From positions 95,798,001 through 95,862,000 of the forward strand of contig CM075676.1 in NCBI GenBank assembly GCA_037962975.1: a stretch of DNA of 64,000 nt, given 5' to 3'. The notes under the pieces were generated by a model. The model ran no database searches, was not told the origin of the DNA, and saw nothing but the letters and a program-made list of their open reading frames with translations. This document shows positions 46,601 through 56,614 of this stretch, piece after piece (position 1 is the first letter of the stretch; the number at the start of each line of letters is the position of its first letter). Both the position numbers and the translations under genes were made by a program. This DNA is from Clitoria ternatea. Lineage: Eukaryota > Streptophyta > Magnoliopsida > Fabales > Fabaceae.

Positions 46601-47688
46601 ACATCATAGCCAAAACACCAGTTGGAGGTGATCATATTGACGACCTACGCCAAGTGTTTACCCGCTTGAGAGAATTTAACATGAGGTTAAACCCATTGAA
46701 ATGCACCTTCGCTGTCCCAGCTGGGAAGTTTTTGGGTTTCATGTTGACTCAACGCGGTATTGAAGCCAATCCAGGGAAATGCCAAACAATTCTTAACATG
46801 CAGAGCCCTAAAAATCTGAGGGAAGTCCAATCCTTGAATGGCAAAGTAGCAGCCTTGGCACGGTTCATGCCAAAGATGGCTCACAGGTCACTTCCTCTAT
46901 ACAAAGTGCTGAAAAAGTCCAAGAAATTCGAGTGGGGACAGGAACAAGAACAAGCATTTCAAGAGCTTAAAGAAGTGTTGTCCAAACCTCCTATTCTAGC
47001 AAAGCCTGACCCCGAAGACACGCTCATCCTATACTTAGCTATTTCAGATGAAGCTTTGGGCGTAGCCTTAGTAAAGGAAACTCCTGATGAACAGAGACCG
47101 GTCTATTTCACCAGCAAAACCTTACAAGGTGCTGAGATCCGGTATCAAAAAATTGAAAAGGCCGCCCTTGCTGTTGTTTGGGCCTCTCGACGGTTACGAC
47201 CGTACTTTCACGCACATCCAATCTTGGTAAGAACGGACCTTCCACTCCGCTCTGTGTTAACCAAACCTGACCTCGCTGGTAGGATGATCAAGTGGTCCAT
47301 TGAACTCTCAGAATTTGATGTATCCTATGAACCTCGAGGCGCTATTAAAGCTCAGATCCTGGCAGATTTTATTATGGAAATGACAGGGATAGATCCAGCT
47401 ACACCTCGCATTCACTGGACCATCTACGTTGATGGTTCATCAAATCAGAAGGGCTCTGGTACAGGGGTAGTTCTTGAAAGTGACGATGGAGTACACTTGG
47501 AGATCTCCCTTCGTTTTAATTTCAAAACTTCCAACAACCAAGCTGAATACGAAGCTTGCTTGGCCGGACTACGAGCTGCGATCGACATCGAAGCCTCTGA
47601 GGCAACGGTCTACAGTGACTCACAGCTTGTGATTTCACAGATCTTGGGAGATTATCAAGCCTGTGATCCTCAACTCAATTATACTTAA
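43663..47688 (+). CDS. gag-pol: Gag-protease-RT-RNase H-archaeal RNase H, Tat element
   Basis: 1341 codons. Order: gag core at about residues 160-310 (LDAYVFEAMYLEADEDVMCR, EALGWFKGLP); a CDFHEQNGYSTDEC zinc-binding-like motif near 407; protease with VDQGSSCDVIFYNC near 585; reverse transcriptase (YVDLNRCCPKDPYPLPNIDR, VMPFGLKNAGATYQRM, catalytic YIDDIIAKT near 977); Ty3-type RNase H; then a second, archaeal-type RNase H with IYVDGSSNQKGSGTG near 1254, NNQAEYEACLAGL and YSDSQLV. The ATG lies 49 bp after the primer site. The frame ends early at TAA (47686-47688) because of a frameshift. The coding sense continues in another frame with LREKFSKMEFKHVPHEENTR. Confidence 0.93.
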   Translation: MEGNGRNISDGHVEDVTAQEQPTNRRLVFESPVESSRRMVQVSAPDPRDEMVRKLMEELVELKRERQNLGEKSTSQTGGTHHTTDGEKSITLQYSNIPTFEGRVQTHVSDDEATRGKRELTTAPPITYKLKVPFSRRLMSIHIPKHLQTTQPLSIGKYNGETDPTKHLDAYVFEAMYLEADEDVMCRMFPRTLSEEALGWFKGLPSGSIDSWAEMAATFETHFVISRDVPRTSHTLAQIKQGENEGLKDFLKRFYKEASLVPNLTESIKLHIVIEALQPGSAFALSLAKSPPVTFEEFRKKASKYVSIEMHLEAMAAKKNPPTPPSQPQKGKEKTRSKRMERPFTNHKANNPSPRPRERRVNSFSHYAPLSAKPSQILREVGWPAFSIYGIRRPAPMKRPGNPRKYCDFHEQNGYSTDECQALKNAVETLIREGKLMQYLFKEKSFDRADRNEKRERDPDDGDDDNRNPVRKFSAIEKQKGVMTDETTHRENIPQQQRQGRREVIDMIAGGFTGGGVSITARKNHHRMILSVQGKVKDNRPYRGGVEAPIISFSDEDFGPTIPGGDDAVVIVAVIANKDVRRILVDQGSSCDVIFYNCFKKMGFNDSDLQPYTQELTAFNSAKQPTKGYLDTLISFEGEPGARTVKSRVLVIDVESSFNGIIGRPTLNAMEAVVLTPHLLIKFIDKDNTVSSIRGDQEMARYCYNLSLNMTKLEASNKKRKLNDSGAAAGSVSLVDLDPRADLHIDPSNPSKLTPDGSSRDIVLGDSPEKVTHINDKLDIEMEQRLLMLLQKFKDLFAWTAADMPGIDPAFYCHKLSVYPETRPVAQKKRRLGPEKQKAACQQTEELLKAGFIREIRYSSWLSNVVMVRKANGKWRMCIDYVDLNRCCPKDPYPLPNIDRMVDDSSGYQYLSFMDAYSGYNQIPMCEEDQEKTAFVNDRAVFCYTVMPFGLKNAGATYQRMINKVFEGMYTKLVEVYIDDIIAKTPVGGDHIDDLRQVFTRLREFNMRLNPLKCTFAVPAGKFLGFMLTQRGIEANPGKCQTILNMQSPKNLREVQSLNGKVAALARFMPKMAHRSLPLYKVLKKSKKFEWGQEQEQAFQELKEVLSKPPILAKPDPEDTLILYLAISDEALGVALVKETPDEQRPVYFTSKTLQGAEIRYQKIEKAALAVVWASRRLRPYFHAHPILVRTDLPLRSVLTKPDLAGRMIKWSIELSEFDVSYEPRGAIKAQILADFIMEMTGIDPATPRIHWTIYVDGSSNQKGSGTGVVLESDDGVHLEISLRFNFKTSNNQAEYEACLAGLRAAIDIEASEATVYSDSQLVISQILGDYQACDPQLNYT

Positions 47689-48695
47689 ACTGCGTCAACG
47701 AGTTGAGAGAAAAATTCTCAAAGATGGAATTTAAGCACGTTCCACACGAAGAGAATACAAGAGCAGATATACTCTCCAGGCTGGCAAGCACCAAACGACC
47801 TGGTAGCACCACAACATTGGTGCAAAGCACTCTGACATCGCCCAGCATTCCTCTTTTCCCTTCTCTAAACGCCATAATGACCAATTCCCTTTACGGTGAC
47901 ACATGGATGGCCCCCTACATCCGTTATTTGGCCGATGGGCAGTTGCCCACCGATGAGAAGGAAAAGAAAAGAATAAGAAGAGAATTGCCATACTTTACTA
48001 TGATTGATGGCAACCTTTACAGAAGGGCACTTTCAGTACCTTACTTAATCTGTCTAAAAGAGGACGAGGTACAAGGAGTGATGGAAGAAGTGCACGAAGG
48101 ACAATGTGGGTACCACGCCGGAGGAAGAAGTCTGATGAGAAAAATCCTCAGGGCGGGGTACTGGTGGCCCACGATAAAGCAGGATTCAATTGACTTTGTC
48201 AAGAAATGCGACGCCTGCCAAAAATTCTCTAATCTCCACCACACACTGGCAGAAAAACTCTTCACATCCGTTGTTCCATGGCCGTTCTACCAATGGGGTT
48301 TGGATATTTTGGGCCCTTTCCCAACTGCCCCTGGAGGCATCAAATACCTCATTGTAGGGGTTGATTATTTCACTAAGTGGATTGAAGCAGAGCCAGTGGT
48401 GGTGCACATAACTTCAGCCCAAACTCGTCGTTTTATGTATGAAAATATTATAACACGATTCGGAGTCCCAGCACGGGTTATCACAGACAATGGCACTCAA
48501 TTCACGGACAGGAAATTCACAGATTTACTCGAAGGGTTAGGAATAGCCCAGATATTTTCCTCTGTTGAACATCCCCAAACCAATGGCCAAGCTGAAGTGG
48601 CCAACAGGGAGGTGCTGAAAGGACTAAAGAAACGTCTAGGCGAGGCCAAGGGTGGATGGACGGATCAGTTGTGCCACGTCCTCTGGGCATATTGA
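47683..48695 (+). pseudogene. RNase H end and integrase of the Tat element (frameshifted, stop)
   Basis: The correct sense moves to a different frame near 47683, joining the end of the archaeal RNase H (FKHVPHEENTRADILSRLAS) to integrase. The zinc-binding part has HEGQCGYHAGG and CDACQ. The catalytic core shows WGLDILGPFP, VITDNGTQFTD and NGQAEVANREVLKGL, so all three acidic residues are present. TGA at 48693-48695 follows VLWAY where relatives continue with Arg, so a CGA to TGA change is likely. Confidence 0.88.
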
Positions 48696-49142
48696 ACAAC
48701 GCCCCATTCTTCCACCAATGAATCCCCGTATCGCCTGACCTACGGGGTGGAGGCAATGATACCTGTAGAACTGCAAATTGCTTCTACTAGGGTCAAGTAT
48801 TTCTCTGAAGAAAGCAACAACGCTAACTTGGCATCAGAAATGGATGTCATACAAGAGCTCAGAGAGGTTGCATTCATTAGAGATCAAGCCATCAAAGCCA
48901 AAGCTGCCCTTCGATATAACAAACGAGTCCAATCAAGGACTTTCAACATCGGGGATTTGGTTTTGAGGAAAGCAAGTGTGGGAAACAAATTTGCTCATCA
49001 AGGCAAATTAGCCCCGAACTGGGAGGGCCCTTACAGGGTATCCGAGGTCACTGGTAAAGGCTCTTACCGCCTTGAAAACCTTGATGGCACACCGATCCAA
49101 AACAAATGGAATACCCAGAACCTACGCATTTATTACAGCTAG
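48696..49142 (+). pseudogene. Integrase C-terminus of the Tat element
   Basis: Same frame as the preceding segment, after the TGA. Includes SPYRLTYGVEAMIPVEL, FNIGDLVLRKASVGN and GKLAPNWEGPYRVSEVTGKG, the usual integrase C-terminal fold of Tat elements. Ends with TAG at 49140-49142. It would not be made without readthrough. Confidence 0.85.
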
Positions 49143-49299
49143 CTGCTGAAGCAACATGCACTCTTCTCTCCTCACTTGAGAGTGTTCGACGGAGAAACCA
49201 ATATTATTATCCCAGCTACGCTTTTATTGTAATTCTTATTTTTGCTCAATAAGAATCTTATATATCAACTTAACTCTTTCGAGTTTTTCTTATGCTGTC

Positions 49300-49990
49300 A
49301 TTTTTAGTCTATCCGGCGTGCACAAACATATTCAGGATGGATGATCTCAACTACCCATTCTGTAGTTAACGATGTAACTCCTCGAATGTGCTTGAACAAT
49401 TGAAGACCTGGGCATAGTAGGATTGATCCTCTTGCAAGGATCATACCGAATCCCAGGAAAAGGGCGCAGTAGGATCAGACCTTTTTCACAAGGCTGTACC
49501 GAACCCCTTTCGAAGGCCTAGATTGTAGGATTAAACCGAACTCTGGGTACGGTTAGTAAGTTTGGCTGAACACCGTCGAAGGCTTGGATTGTAGGATCAA
49601 ACCGAACTCCAAGTACGGTTAGTAGGTATGGCCGAACACCGAAGAAGGCTTGGGCGCAGTAAGCTGGTTCTTGTCCAAACCACGCTGAACCCCGAGTAAC
49701 GGGCGTAGTAGGTTCAGGATTAGCCCTGATCTGAACCCTGTGTTGAAGGCTCGGATTGTAGGATTAAACCGAACCCCGAGTACGACTAGTAGGTCCGGCC
49801 GAACGTCGGTGAAGAATCGTCAATAGGTAAAACCAAAGACCGACTAAAGAACGGTTAGTAGGACCAAACCGAACGCCAAATACGACATGGGCTGTAGGAT
49901 CAAAACTGAACCCTGATCAGAATTTTGGATTGTAGGATCGAACCGAACTCCAAGCACAACAAGTAAGTTATTCTGAACTCCGGATTAACA
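49300..49990 (+). repeat. Degenerate GAACCG tandem-repeat zone in the Tat element
   Basis: Repeated phrases such as GGATTGTAGGATCAAACCGA, ACTCC(A/G)AGTACGGTTAGTAGG and GGCCGAACACC recur every 60-80 bp with changes. No ORF. It is part of the long untranslated spacer after integrase. Confidence 0.75.
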
Positions 49991-49999
49991 TTCTCTTTC

Positions 50000-50760
50000 G
50001 AAGTCCCTTATTTGGGAACTTCATGATTTCAAAGTCCGGGTCATCAATTCTCCAGTCGGCATTATTTATTCGAAGCCCGACTCATGAATTCCGACTCAAG
50101 AATAATTTGTTCGGGTACGCCCTTATCTGAAGCATATTCACCCGAAGTATTCGAAAATTCTCCATTCGATACCATGCCGGGCAGCAGTCGGAGAAATTTC
50201 ACTCGGTGAAATCTTACCCTAGAGTATCACCCTCGGGTATGCCTCTCAGACATTTTCATCCGAAACATTTTATTCGGAAATTCTCCACTCGGCGCGTGCA
50301 ACGCAAAAGTCGGAGATAAGTCACTCGCTGACTTCCCGTTCGCAAATCCCTCATTCGGTGATCCCCTGTTCGGAAAACTTCCACCTGGTTCAACATCAAG
50401 CGGGAATCGGAGATATTTCATTCAGAATTTTTCTCATCTGTTCCCCGAGTCGGAAAATAATTCACTCTGTGATTTCCCATTCAGAAATTATCCACTCGGT
50501 GATACATCACGTGGAAATCGGACGTCTTCCACGGCAGAATTGAACTCCGAGTGTAATGAGTACAATAAAACCGAATGCGACTGAAAAATCACTCAGAACC
50601 TTCCACTCAGAAATCTTCACTCAACAAAAATTCCACTCGGAAATCTTCACTCAGCAGAATTTTCACTCGGAAATTCTCACTCAGAAGAACTTCCACTCGG
50701 AAGTTTCACTCGGAATTTGTTCAATCAAATATTCGCTCAGAACTGATCACCCAACAATAC
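50000..50760 (+). repeat. CACTCGGAAAT short-repeat zone in the Tat element
   Basis: Dozens of imperfect copies of TTCACTCGGAAAT/CACTCAGAA at about 17-30 bp spacing, densest at 50590-50740. Short frames here (50358-50981) reflect the repeat and are not genes. A short non-repetitive spacer follows to about 51230. Confidence 0.75.
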
Positions 50761-51370
50761 TGGGGGACAGTATCAACAGCCTAACGAATATTTCGAGGGA
50801 TGAACTCTTAGTGAAACATTCTCACAATCACTTCCCCTCAAGATTAACATTGCAAGCCGTTCTCATGACAATAGCATGTTCCCTCACAACGGGGATCCCC
50901 ATTATGGTACTTACAACCAAAAGGCCTGATCTTCAAGGAGCAAGGTACACTTTTTACCAGGCTTGTATACCAAACGTGTGATTCCAGAAAACGACTTCAT
51001 CACACCAAATTATCCATACTTGACAGAAGATACTCTATCTTTTCTGTCAAACCAAGCCTTTAGCTATCAAAGTGCCCATACATGAGAACGATAGTTATAT
51101 GTCCCTATCCGTTCTTCATCCTGCATGTTCAAATCCGGAGTGAAGGTTATATGTTAATATCCGTTCTTCACTCTATATACTTAAATCCGGAATGATTCAT
51201 TACACATGCAATCCTTCTATCGAAGCTGTTTTCAACTGACAAACATATAAAGGCAAATTGTTCTTTTATTGATCAAATATTAAATTACACGAAGGGATTC
51301 ATTCAGTAATCCGGAGCTGATCCTGGAACACAGCAGATTTGAATCAATAAAAACTAAGACAAGGAGGACA

Positions 51371-51658
51371 CTATTTCTTTTGGCTCGTCTCTCCATCCTT
51401 TCCTTTGCCTTTACCTCCGGCCTTGCCTCCCCCATCACTAGTAGCCTTAGTTGCTTCAGCACTAATGCTTGTTCCTTCGCTTATAGGCTTCAGGAGAGAA
51501 GGTTTCATTGACTGACCTTCAGGTAGAGGAGCAAACTTGTACGGGGTGTTAGGCGGATCCTCCTGACGATTATTAACAACGGCCACCAGTTTCCCTTGGT
51601 GAAACTCATAGAACGGATCAATACTGTTCAGATCAATACCGTTCAGATTAAGTTCCAC
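51371..51658 (-). pseudogene. 3' fragment of a duplicated Tat antisense gene
   Basis: Open frame of about 95 codons with no ATG at its beginning and a stop just upstream. The DPFYEFHQGKLVAVVNNRQE and APLPEGQSMKP segments match DPFYEFHGGRLVTVVDGRRE and PPLPEGQSMGP near the C-terminus of the full antisense gene at 53259-55625. The tail is Gly/Lys-rich, unlike the Glu/Pro-rich tail of the long copy. The duplicate lost the N-terminal domain and coiled coil. Confidence 0.75.
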
Positions 51659-52146
51659 GACTTGAGGGGTTTTGAGTTAAGACCCTTCCTCCTCTTCCCC
51701 TAGGGTTAACACGGCCCGAGCTAAAACCTCTCCTAGACATTCAGAGAAACTAAAAGAAGACACGAAAAGACGAAGGAGAAGGGTTACCTAGGAATGAAGG
51801 AGGATAGTGAATCAAAATTCACAGGGGCAAACAGGAATGTCTTCTCAAAATTTTTTGCAGAGGCTCGTCAGGGAAGCAAGATGAAGTGATTTCTGAAATT
51901 ACCAAATATGTCTTTTTTCAGGGCACGAAGAGTCTCAAATACTGACTCAAACAACCTGTCGTTTACTCTCAAACGACTCTCCCTTTTGGTGGATCAAAAT
52001 AGTCGTGTTGAACCCAAAGGCGCGAAAATGCCATCGATTCGTTACAGGGCCTTCTAAATGGGCCTATTAAATTCAAATTTTAGGCCCACCAAGCTCCCGT
52101 GTGACGGTTATAAAGACATGCGCATTTAACGCAATAATGGCTCGCC

Positions 52147-52152
52147 CACGTG
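52147..52152. promoter_or_regulatory. G-box CACGTG, truncated copy
   Basis: Palindromic CACGTG within CGCCCACGTGATTAAA. The same motif in the same context occurs at 56310-56315, upstream of the full antisense gene. Conservation in both copies suggests a role; binding is inference. Confidence 0.45.
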
Positions 52153-52566
52153 ATTAAAGGCAAATGTCCAATCATGGGAGATATTAAAACTGTTGCTCGA
52201 ATACCAAAGGTTGCGAGTTCCAAACACTTTTGGGATTCTCGCAGAGAATCTGTCCATAATCCGTCCTAAAGAATTCCATCACAATGGAATCCTTTTCCAT
52301 GAATGGACATTTACACGACAGCACAATTTCGAAATCTAACACGTGTTAGATAAATACTCCTCTAACAGACAAGCCGGTATCCAGACATATTACAATCGAT
52401 ACAGCTTATATGAGCAAATATACTAATCCCTCACATAAGCTAGGGGGCTAGTAGAGTGATAATCTTATTTCGATACTGGATTTGATTATGAATATGAATC
52501 CACACTCGGATTCGGATATAAAATTGAAGACTCAATTCGTACTCCTATGATTGAGAAGCATTTCCC

Positions 52567-52770
52567 AGGACGGATCATCTCAATCACCTATTCTGTGATT
52601 CGATGATGTAACTCTTGGCGTAACATATGCCACCAGGACGGATGATCTCAATCACCTATTCTGTGATTCGATGATGTAACTCTTGGCGTAACATATGTTC
52701 CCAGGACGGATGATCTCAATCACCTAATCTGTAATTTGACGATGTAACTTCTGGCGTGAACAAATTCCCA
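52567..52770 (+). repeat. Three tandem 68-bp repeats in the Tat spacer
   Basis: Units start at 52567, 52635 and 52703 with AGGACGGAT(C/G)ATCTCAATC, then TGATGTAACT and GGCGTAACATATG. The first two are almost identical and the third is diverged. A related single unit (AGGATGGATGATCTCAAC) begins near 49333, about 3.2 kb upstream. Confidence 0.9.
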
Positions 52771-53258
52771 TCAATCAGCCATCATTTTTATGTATCTGTG
52801 TAGTTCCCTGAGCTCGGAACAATACTCTCATATTGAACAACGGGTTACTCTGTGAACCGTCCTGTGAGAATAACAGAAATTAATATCAGTCATCCGTCTT
52901 GTGACACCGCTTCTGTGAACAACGGATCGACTCCTTTTCTCCCCAAAAGAATTAAGGATGACGCCCTACAACAGGTACCTATTCCTTAACACGCCTATAC
53001 TTGGGGACAGTATTCATGTATATGTCTTTCTGTTCTAAAATTACCTAATTTTCTAAGGTAATTATTTCGGTTCGACCTCAACGGTTAGTCATACAGAACG
53101 GACTATCAGGTACTGAGACGATATATACATCCAAGACAAATATCTGAATAGGATTTCATTCATTCATTGAGAAGGAAAACAAAAAACAAAATTACATGTA
53201 ACGGTTCAAAACCGGAGTTGATCCCGGTACACAACTTTACATATAAGCAAAAACAAGA

Positions 53259-55625
53259 CTACGGAGGGGGAATTTGCTCTTCAGTCTCTTTCTGCTCTTC
53301 CCCTGCTCCAAGCTCTTGTGTCCCTTCCTTTGGGATTTCCTCAGGAGTCTTCCCCTCGGGAGTTTCAGTACCTTCTGCAGATGAGGCAACCTCAGACGTA
53401 GGAAAGACGAAATCCGGTCCCATACTTTGACCCTCAGGAAGGGGAGGCAAACCGTACAAGGACTTCGGAGGATCTTCACGTCGACCATCAACCACTGTGA
53501 CTAACCTTCCTCCATGGAATTCATAGAACGGATCCATGCCATAGAGGCTAAGTTTCGCAGTGGGGTTGCGGTAGAAAACTTGGCGTATAGCTAGGCCAAA
53601 GGATTCTTCAACCGCCTGAGTGCATATGTCAATAGCTTCCTGCTTCTCAGCTTTTGCTACAGCCAATTCTTCCCGCAACCTCGATAGTTCCCCACTCGAT
53701 CCTTCAGATTCCGTGCTCCCAGCCTTCAGTCCCTTGATCTCAAGGAGGAACTTCTTCTCCTTTTGAGATCACTCCTCGGCTTGTTTAAAGTAATCCTCCG
53801 CAGCAGCTTTGCTTTTATCTTCGAGCTCAACTTGCTTAGCCTGGCTGCTACGGAGTTCTTCCTTTGATTTACCAAGCATTTCCTCCCTCTCTGCCAGTTT
53901 ATCCTCCAAGTCTTTGAGCATGCCTTTAAGCTTAAGGTTCTCCTTATTCATAATATCCCCGAACTCTTTAGACTTGGCAAGGCGGTCTTCCATTAATTTT
54001 AGAGTGGCTTTGTCCTTCCCCGACGAGAGGTTGAGCTGTTCTATTTTATCACTCAGCTCATCAACCTTGTCAACATCGTCGGCTAACAAACTGAATGAGT
54101 GAAGCATCCCAGTCAGTTCTGCTAACTGCCATTTTCCGGCCTCACACGCCTCCTTGATTTCTTTAGTTTTAAACGTGGGCCGGAGTTCATACAGCGGCTG
54201 AGGAAGAATCGCTGGAGTTGTTCCCCGATATGAGAGGAAGGGGGTAAGGAATGAAGTTGTTGGGTAGGAGATCGGACTAGATCCAGAAACCCCGGTAGGA
54301 ATGCCCTTATGGAGTCCGGAAGAAACATCAGCTGCATCCGAGGTCTCTACAGCTTTACCTTCTGAAGCCCTTCCTCTTTTTGGACTCCTCGAAGGTTTAT
54401 GTTTCTTCGACGGTCCTCCGGAAGAATCATTCTTGATCTTTCTCCTCCTCTCGGTTATTTGGGGCTGACTCGTAGTTGCGCCAACACCAGTCAAGCCGCC
54501 CTCGACCAGCGGAATCTCCCCTTCTACATCCGAGGTCAGAATAATCAATTCAGGACGATCCTTTACAGAAGTCTTAGCCTCAATTTCATTCTCACGAGCT
54601 ACGGATTTACCTGTCGCTTTAAACCCCTTCAACTTATTCATCTCCGGAGATGCCTGCTCTATTTCACCTGCATACACAAACACAAGATATTAGCAACTAC
54701 GAAATACTCGACACATTTGACAAAGGAGAAAAAGAGAAATAAAACGAGAATTACGTAGATATTCGTCCCGGACTCCGCTTGAACTGCTTAAAAGACGCCT
54801 ACACGAAAATACTTTAGAACGTGTAGTGTGTGCTTCAAGTGCGAATAACACTTTCGACGATTCAGGGGATAGCTCGGATTGATCAGCATAATATGCTTGG
54901 GAGTTTAAAAGAAAATTCTTATGAGTCCAGCTCAGAGGAAATTTATTAAGACCCTCTTCATCCCTCCAAAAGACGGGTTTCTTCTTCTTAACAGATATCC
55001 GGGTAAAGTAGGATTTGAACGATTTTCCATCAACTTTAGCTGAATCGGTGTAGGATTCGAAGTTCACAAAGGAACATAGGGTCCAGAGTGTTACTAGACC
55101 AACACCGCCCTGCTTGTTAGCCCTCCGAACAACCTGAGTGTAATAGAACAGCATCGCTACAGTAGGTGTAAAGTTGAAATAATCGCCCAGAACCTCTAGA
55201 GCACGGATGAGGCCCCAACCGTTGGGATGAAGTTGAGAGGGTGCGTAATTTAAGAACTTTAACACACCCATCTGAAGCTCGGATAGGGGAAAACGAACTC
55301 CGAGGTAATGAAATACGAAATCATGCATGTATACGGAACGGTCATTTGGCACGACGTGGCATATCCGTTCTGTAGGGAGTGGTGCAAACACCCTGAACCA
55401 CTTTTTCATTTCTTCCTCTGCATGAAGTATGAATCTTGGTTGAATTCGAGATCCATCCTCATTTGCATGACGGGAAGCCAAGTTCTTAAACTCATCAGCT
55501 ACCCAACAGAAAGGCCACTTAGCCTGAAGTTCTTCCCAGTTCAGCCTAGAGACAGCAACGCTGTAGAGACCTTCTGCTGTCTTCAGAACGGTGTGATCTC
55601 CGGAGGTTCCTTCTCCAGTCGCCAT
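53259..55625 (-). CDS. Antisense accessory gene of the Tat element, two coding exons
   Basis: Reads opposite to gag-pol. Exon 1 is 54755-55625 and exon 2 is 53259-54667. The 87-bp intron has GTAATT and a T-rich GTATGCAG acceptor, and phases join, giving about 759 codons. The N-terminal part (about residues 20-240) has FPLSELQMGVLKFLNYAPSQ and NGWGLIRALEVLGDYFNFTP. This resembles the 'putative gypsy type transposon' family (Transposase_28-like) of plant proteins. A basic stretch follows (RRRKIKNDSSGGPSKKHKPS, RSPKRGR), possibly nuclear-targeting. A long Lys/Glu-rich coiled coil and an acidic Pro-rich tail end the protein. One in-frame TGA at 53769-53771 interrupts the coiled coil, probably from TGG. 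Function unknown. A 5' UTR intron is likely (55944 to about 55650). Grande and Retand carry comparable antisense ORFs. Confidence 0.75.
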
Positions 55626-55652
55626 TTGAGTCGCCTAGACCAAAATCTCTGA

Positions 55653-55944
55653 TCTACGATAAAAAGTCACATCGTCAGAAGGGTGACAATCATTACTCAT
55701 TTCACTTTTCAGAGCGACTACAATCAGAGGACGACTCCGAGAAGGGAAAAGTCACTTTCCATAGTGAGTAAGATCCCCTTTCTGAGCGACATGACTCAGC
55801 CCTCGGAAGAATCACAAGGATTCTTCCCCCATGACAATTAGGGTTGCGAGAAGTTAATCTCCCCCTAAACAAAGTACATTCTTTTTGAACAGAAACAGCA
55901 GGGCAAAAGAAGATGAAAATAACAGGGGAAAGAAAAATAGTTAC
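55653..55944 (-). other. Probable 5' UTR intron of the antisense gene
   Basis: CAAG|GTAACT on the minus strand at 55943-55944 is a good donor, and a ...GATCAG acceptor lies about 25 bp before the ATG. The same donor context (CCTAGGTAACCC) is kept in the truncated duplicate near 51795. Splicing is inferred only. Confidence 0.4.
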
Positions 55945-56309
55945 CTTGGATGATAAGGAGGATGAAGACTGAGAAAAGCTTAGTAAAACAAGCGACAAGA
56001 GTCCTTGCAAAATCTTTGTAGAGTTTTGCTAAGAAATCAGAAACGAGTGGAACCCAGAATCCACTAAGTGTTTCTTTAATAGGAAACGAAAGGGTTCGGT
56101 TACCAACTCTTGAGGTTGTGTCGTCCACGACTAAACGCGTTGGTTTACAAGTGAAACAACACAGTCGTTCCAAATTCATGCGCGCCAAAACAATATCAAT
56201 TCGACGAAGGGCCTATCCGCTGGGCCCAGAAGTTTCAAAAATTGTAGGCCCATTAAGCCCTAAACGACGGTTACTGAGATTTCCATCTTAGACGTAATAA
56301 TTGCTCGAC

Positions 56310-56315
56310 CACGTG
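56310..56315. promoter_or_regulatory. G-box CACGTG upstream of the antisense gene
   Basis: CACGTG in the context GACCACGTGATTAAAA, about 685 bp upstream of the antisense ATG and about 300 bp inside the 3' LTR border. It is shared with the truncated duplicate at 52147-52152. Confidence 0.45.
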
Positions 56316-56600
56316 ATTAAAAGCATTTAATGTCTAATCATGCGACGCAATTCACGCTTTACAGCCGTTACGCAAACTTCAAGAGTCTTCAATTCCAACA
56401 AACTCTTGAAATTCTCATACAGCAAATCTTTGTCCGAATCCATTACGACGACATCAAGACGTCGGATCTTTTGATTAAAGAACGGTTCTTTGCAATATGA
56501 TAGTACATGTGAAGAAACTATTATGCGCATAAGCATACCGATATTCAGACCTCTCGCAGGTTGAATAGCTTATGTGAACAACTACTCAGTCCCTCACACT

Positions 56601-56614
56601 AGCTAGGGGACATA
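56601..56614 (+). other. Polypurine tract of the Tat element
   Basis: AGCTAGGGGACATA abuts the 3' LTR. A near copy (AGCTAGGGGGCTAG) lies at about 52438-52451, where no LTR follows. Confidence 0.6.

Larger units (their letters stand above)
51240..52460 (-). repeat. Truncated duplicate of the antisense-gene ends and polypurine region
   Basis: Collapsed second copy of the 53130-56614 region. 51240-51660 matches the 3' end of the antisense gene (about 53140-53560). 51690-52460 matches its 5' leader and promoter through to the CCCTCACA...AGCTAGGGG tract (about 55830-56614). The middle of the gene is missing. Identity is moderate, so the duplication is older than the insertion. Confidence 0.75.

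Noticed and set aside
50358..50981. Several 60-141-codon frames in the Tat spacer
   Set aside because: They translate the CACTCGG short-repeat zone; the periodic Ser/Thr/His composition reflects the DNA repeat.
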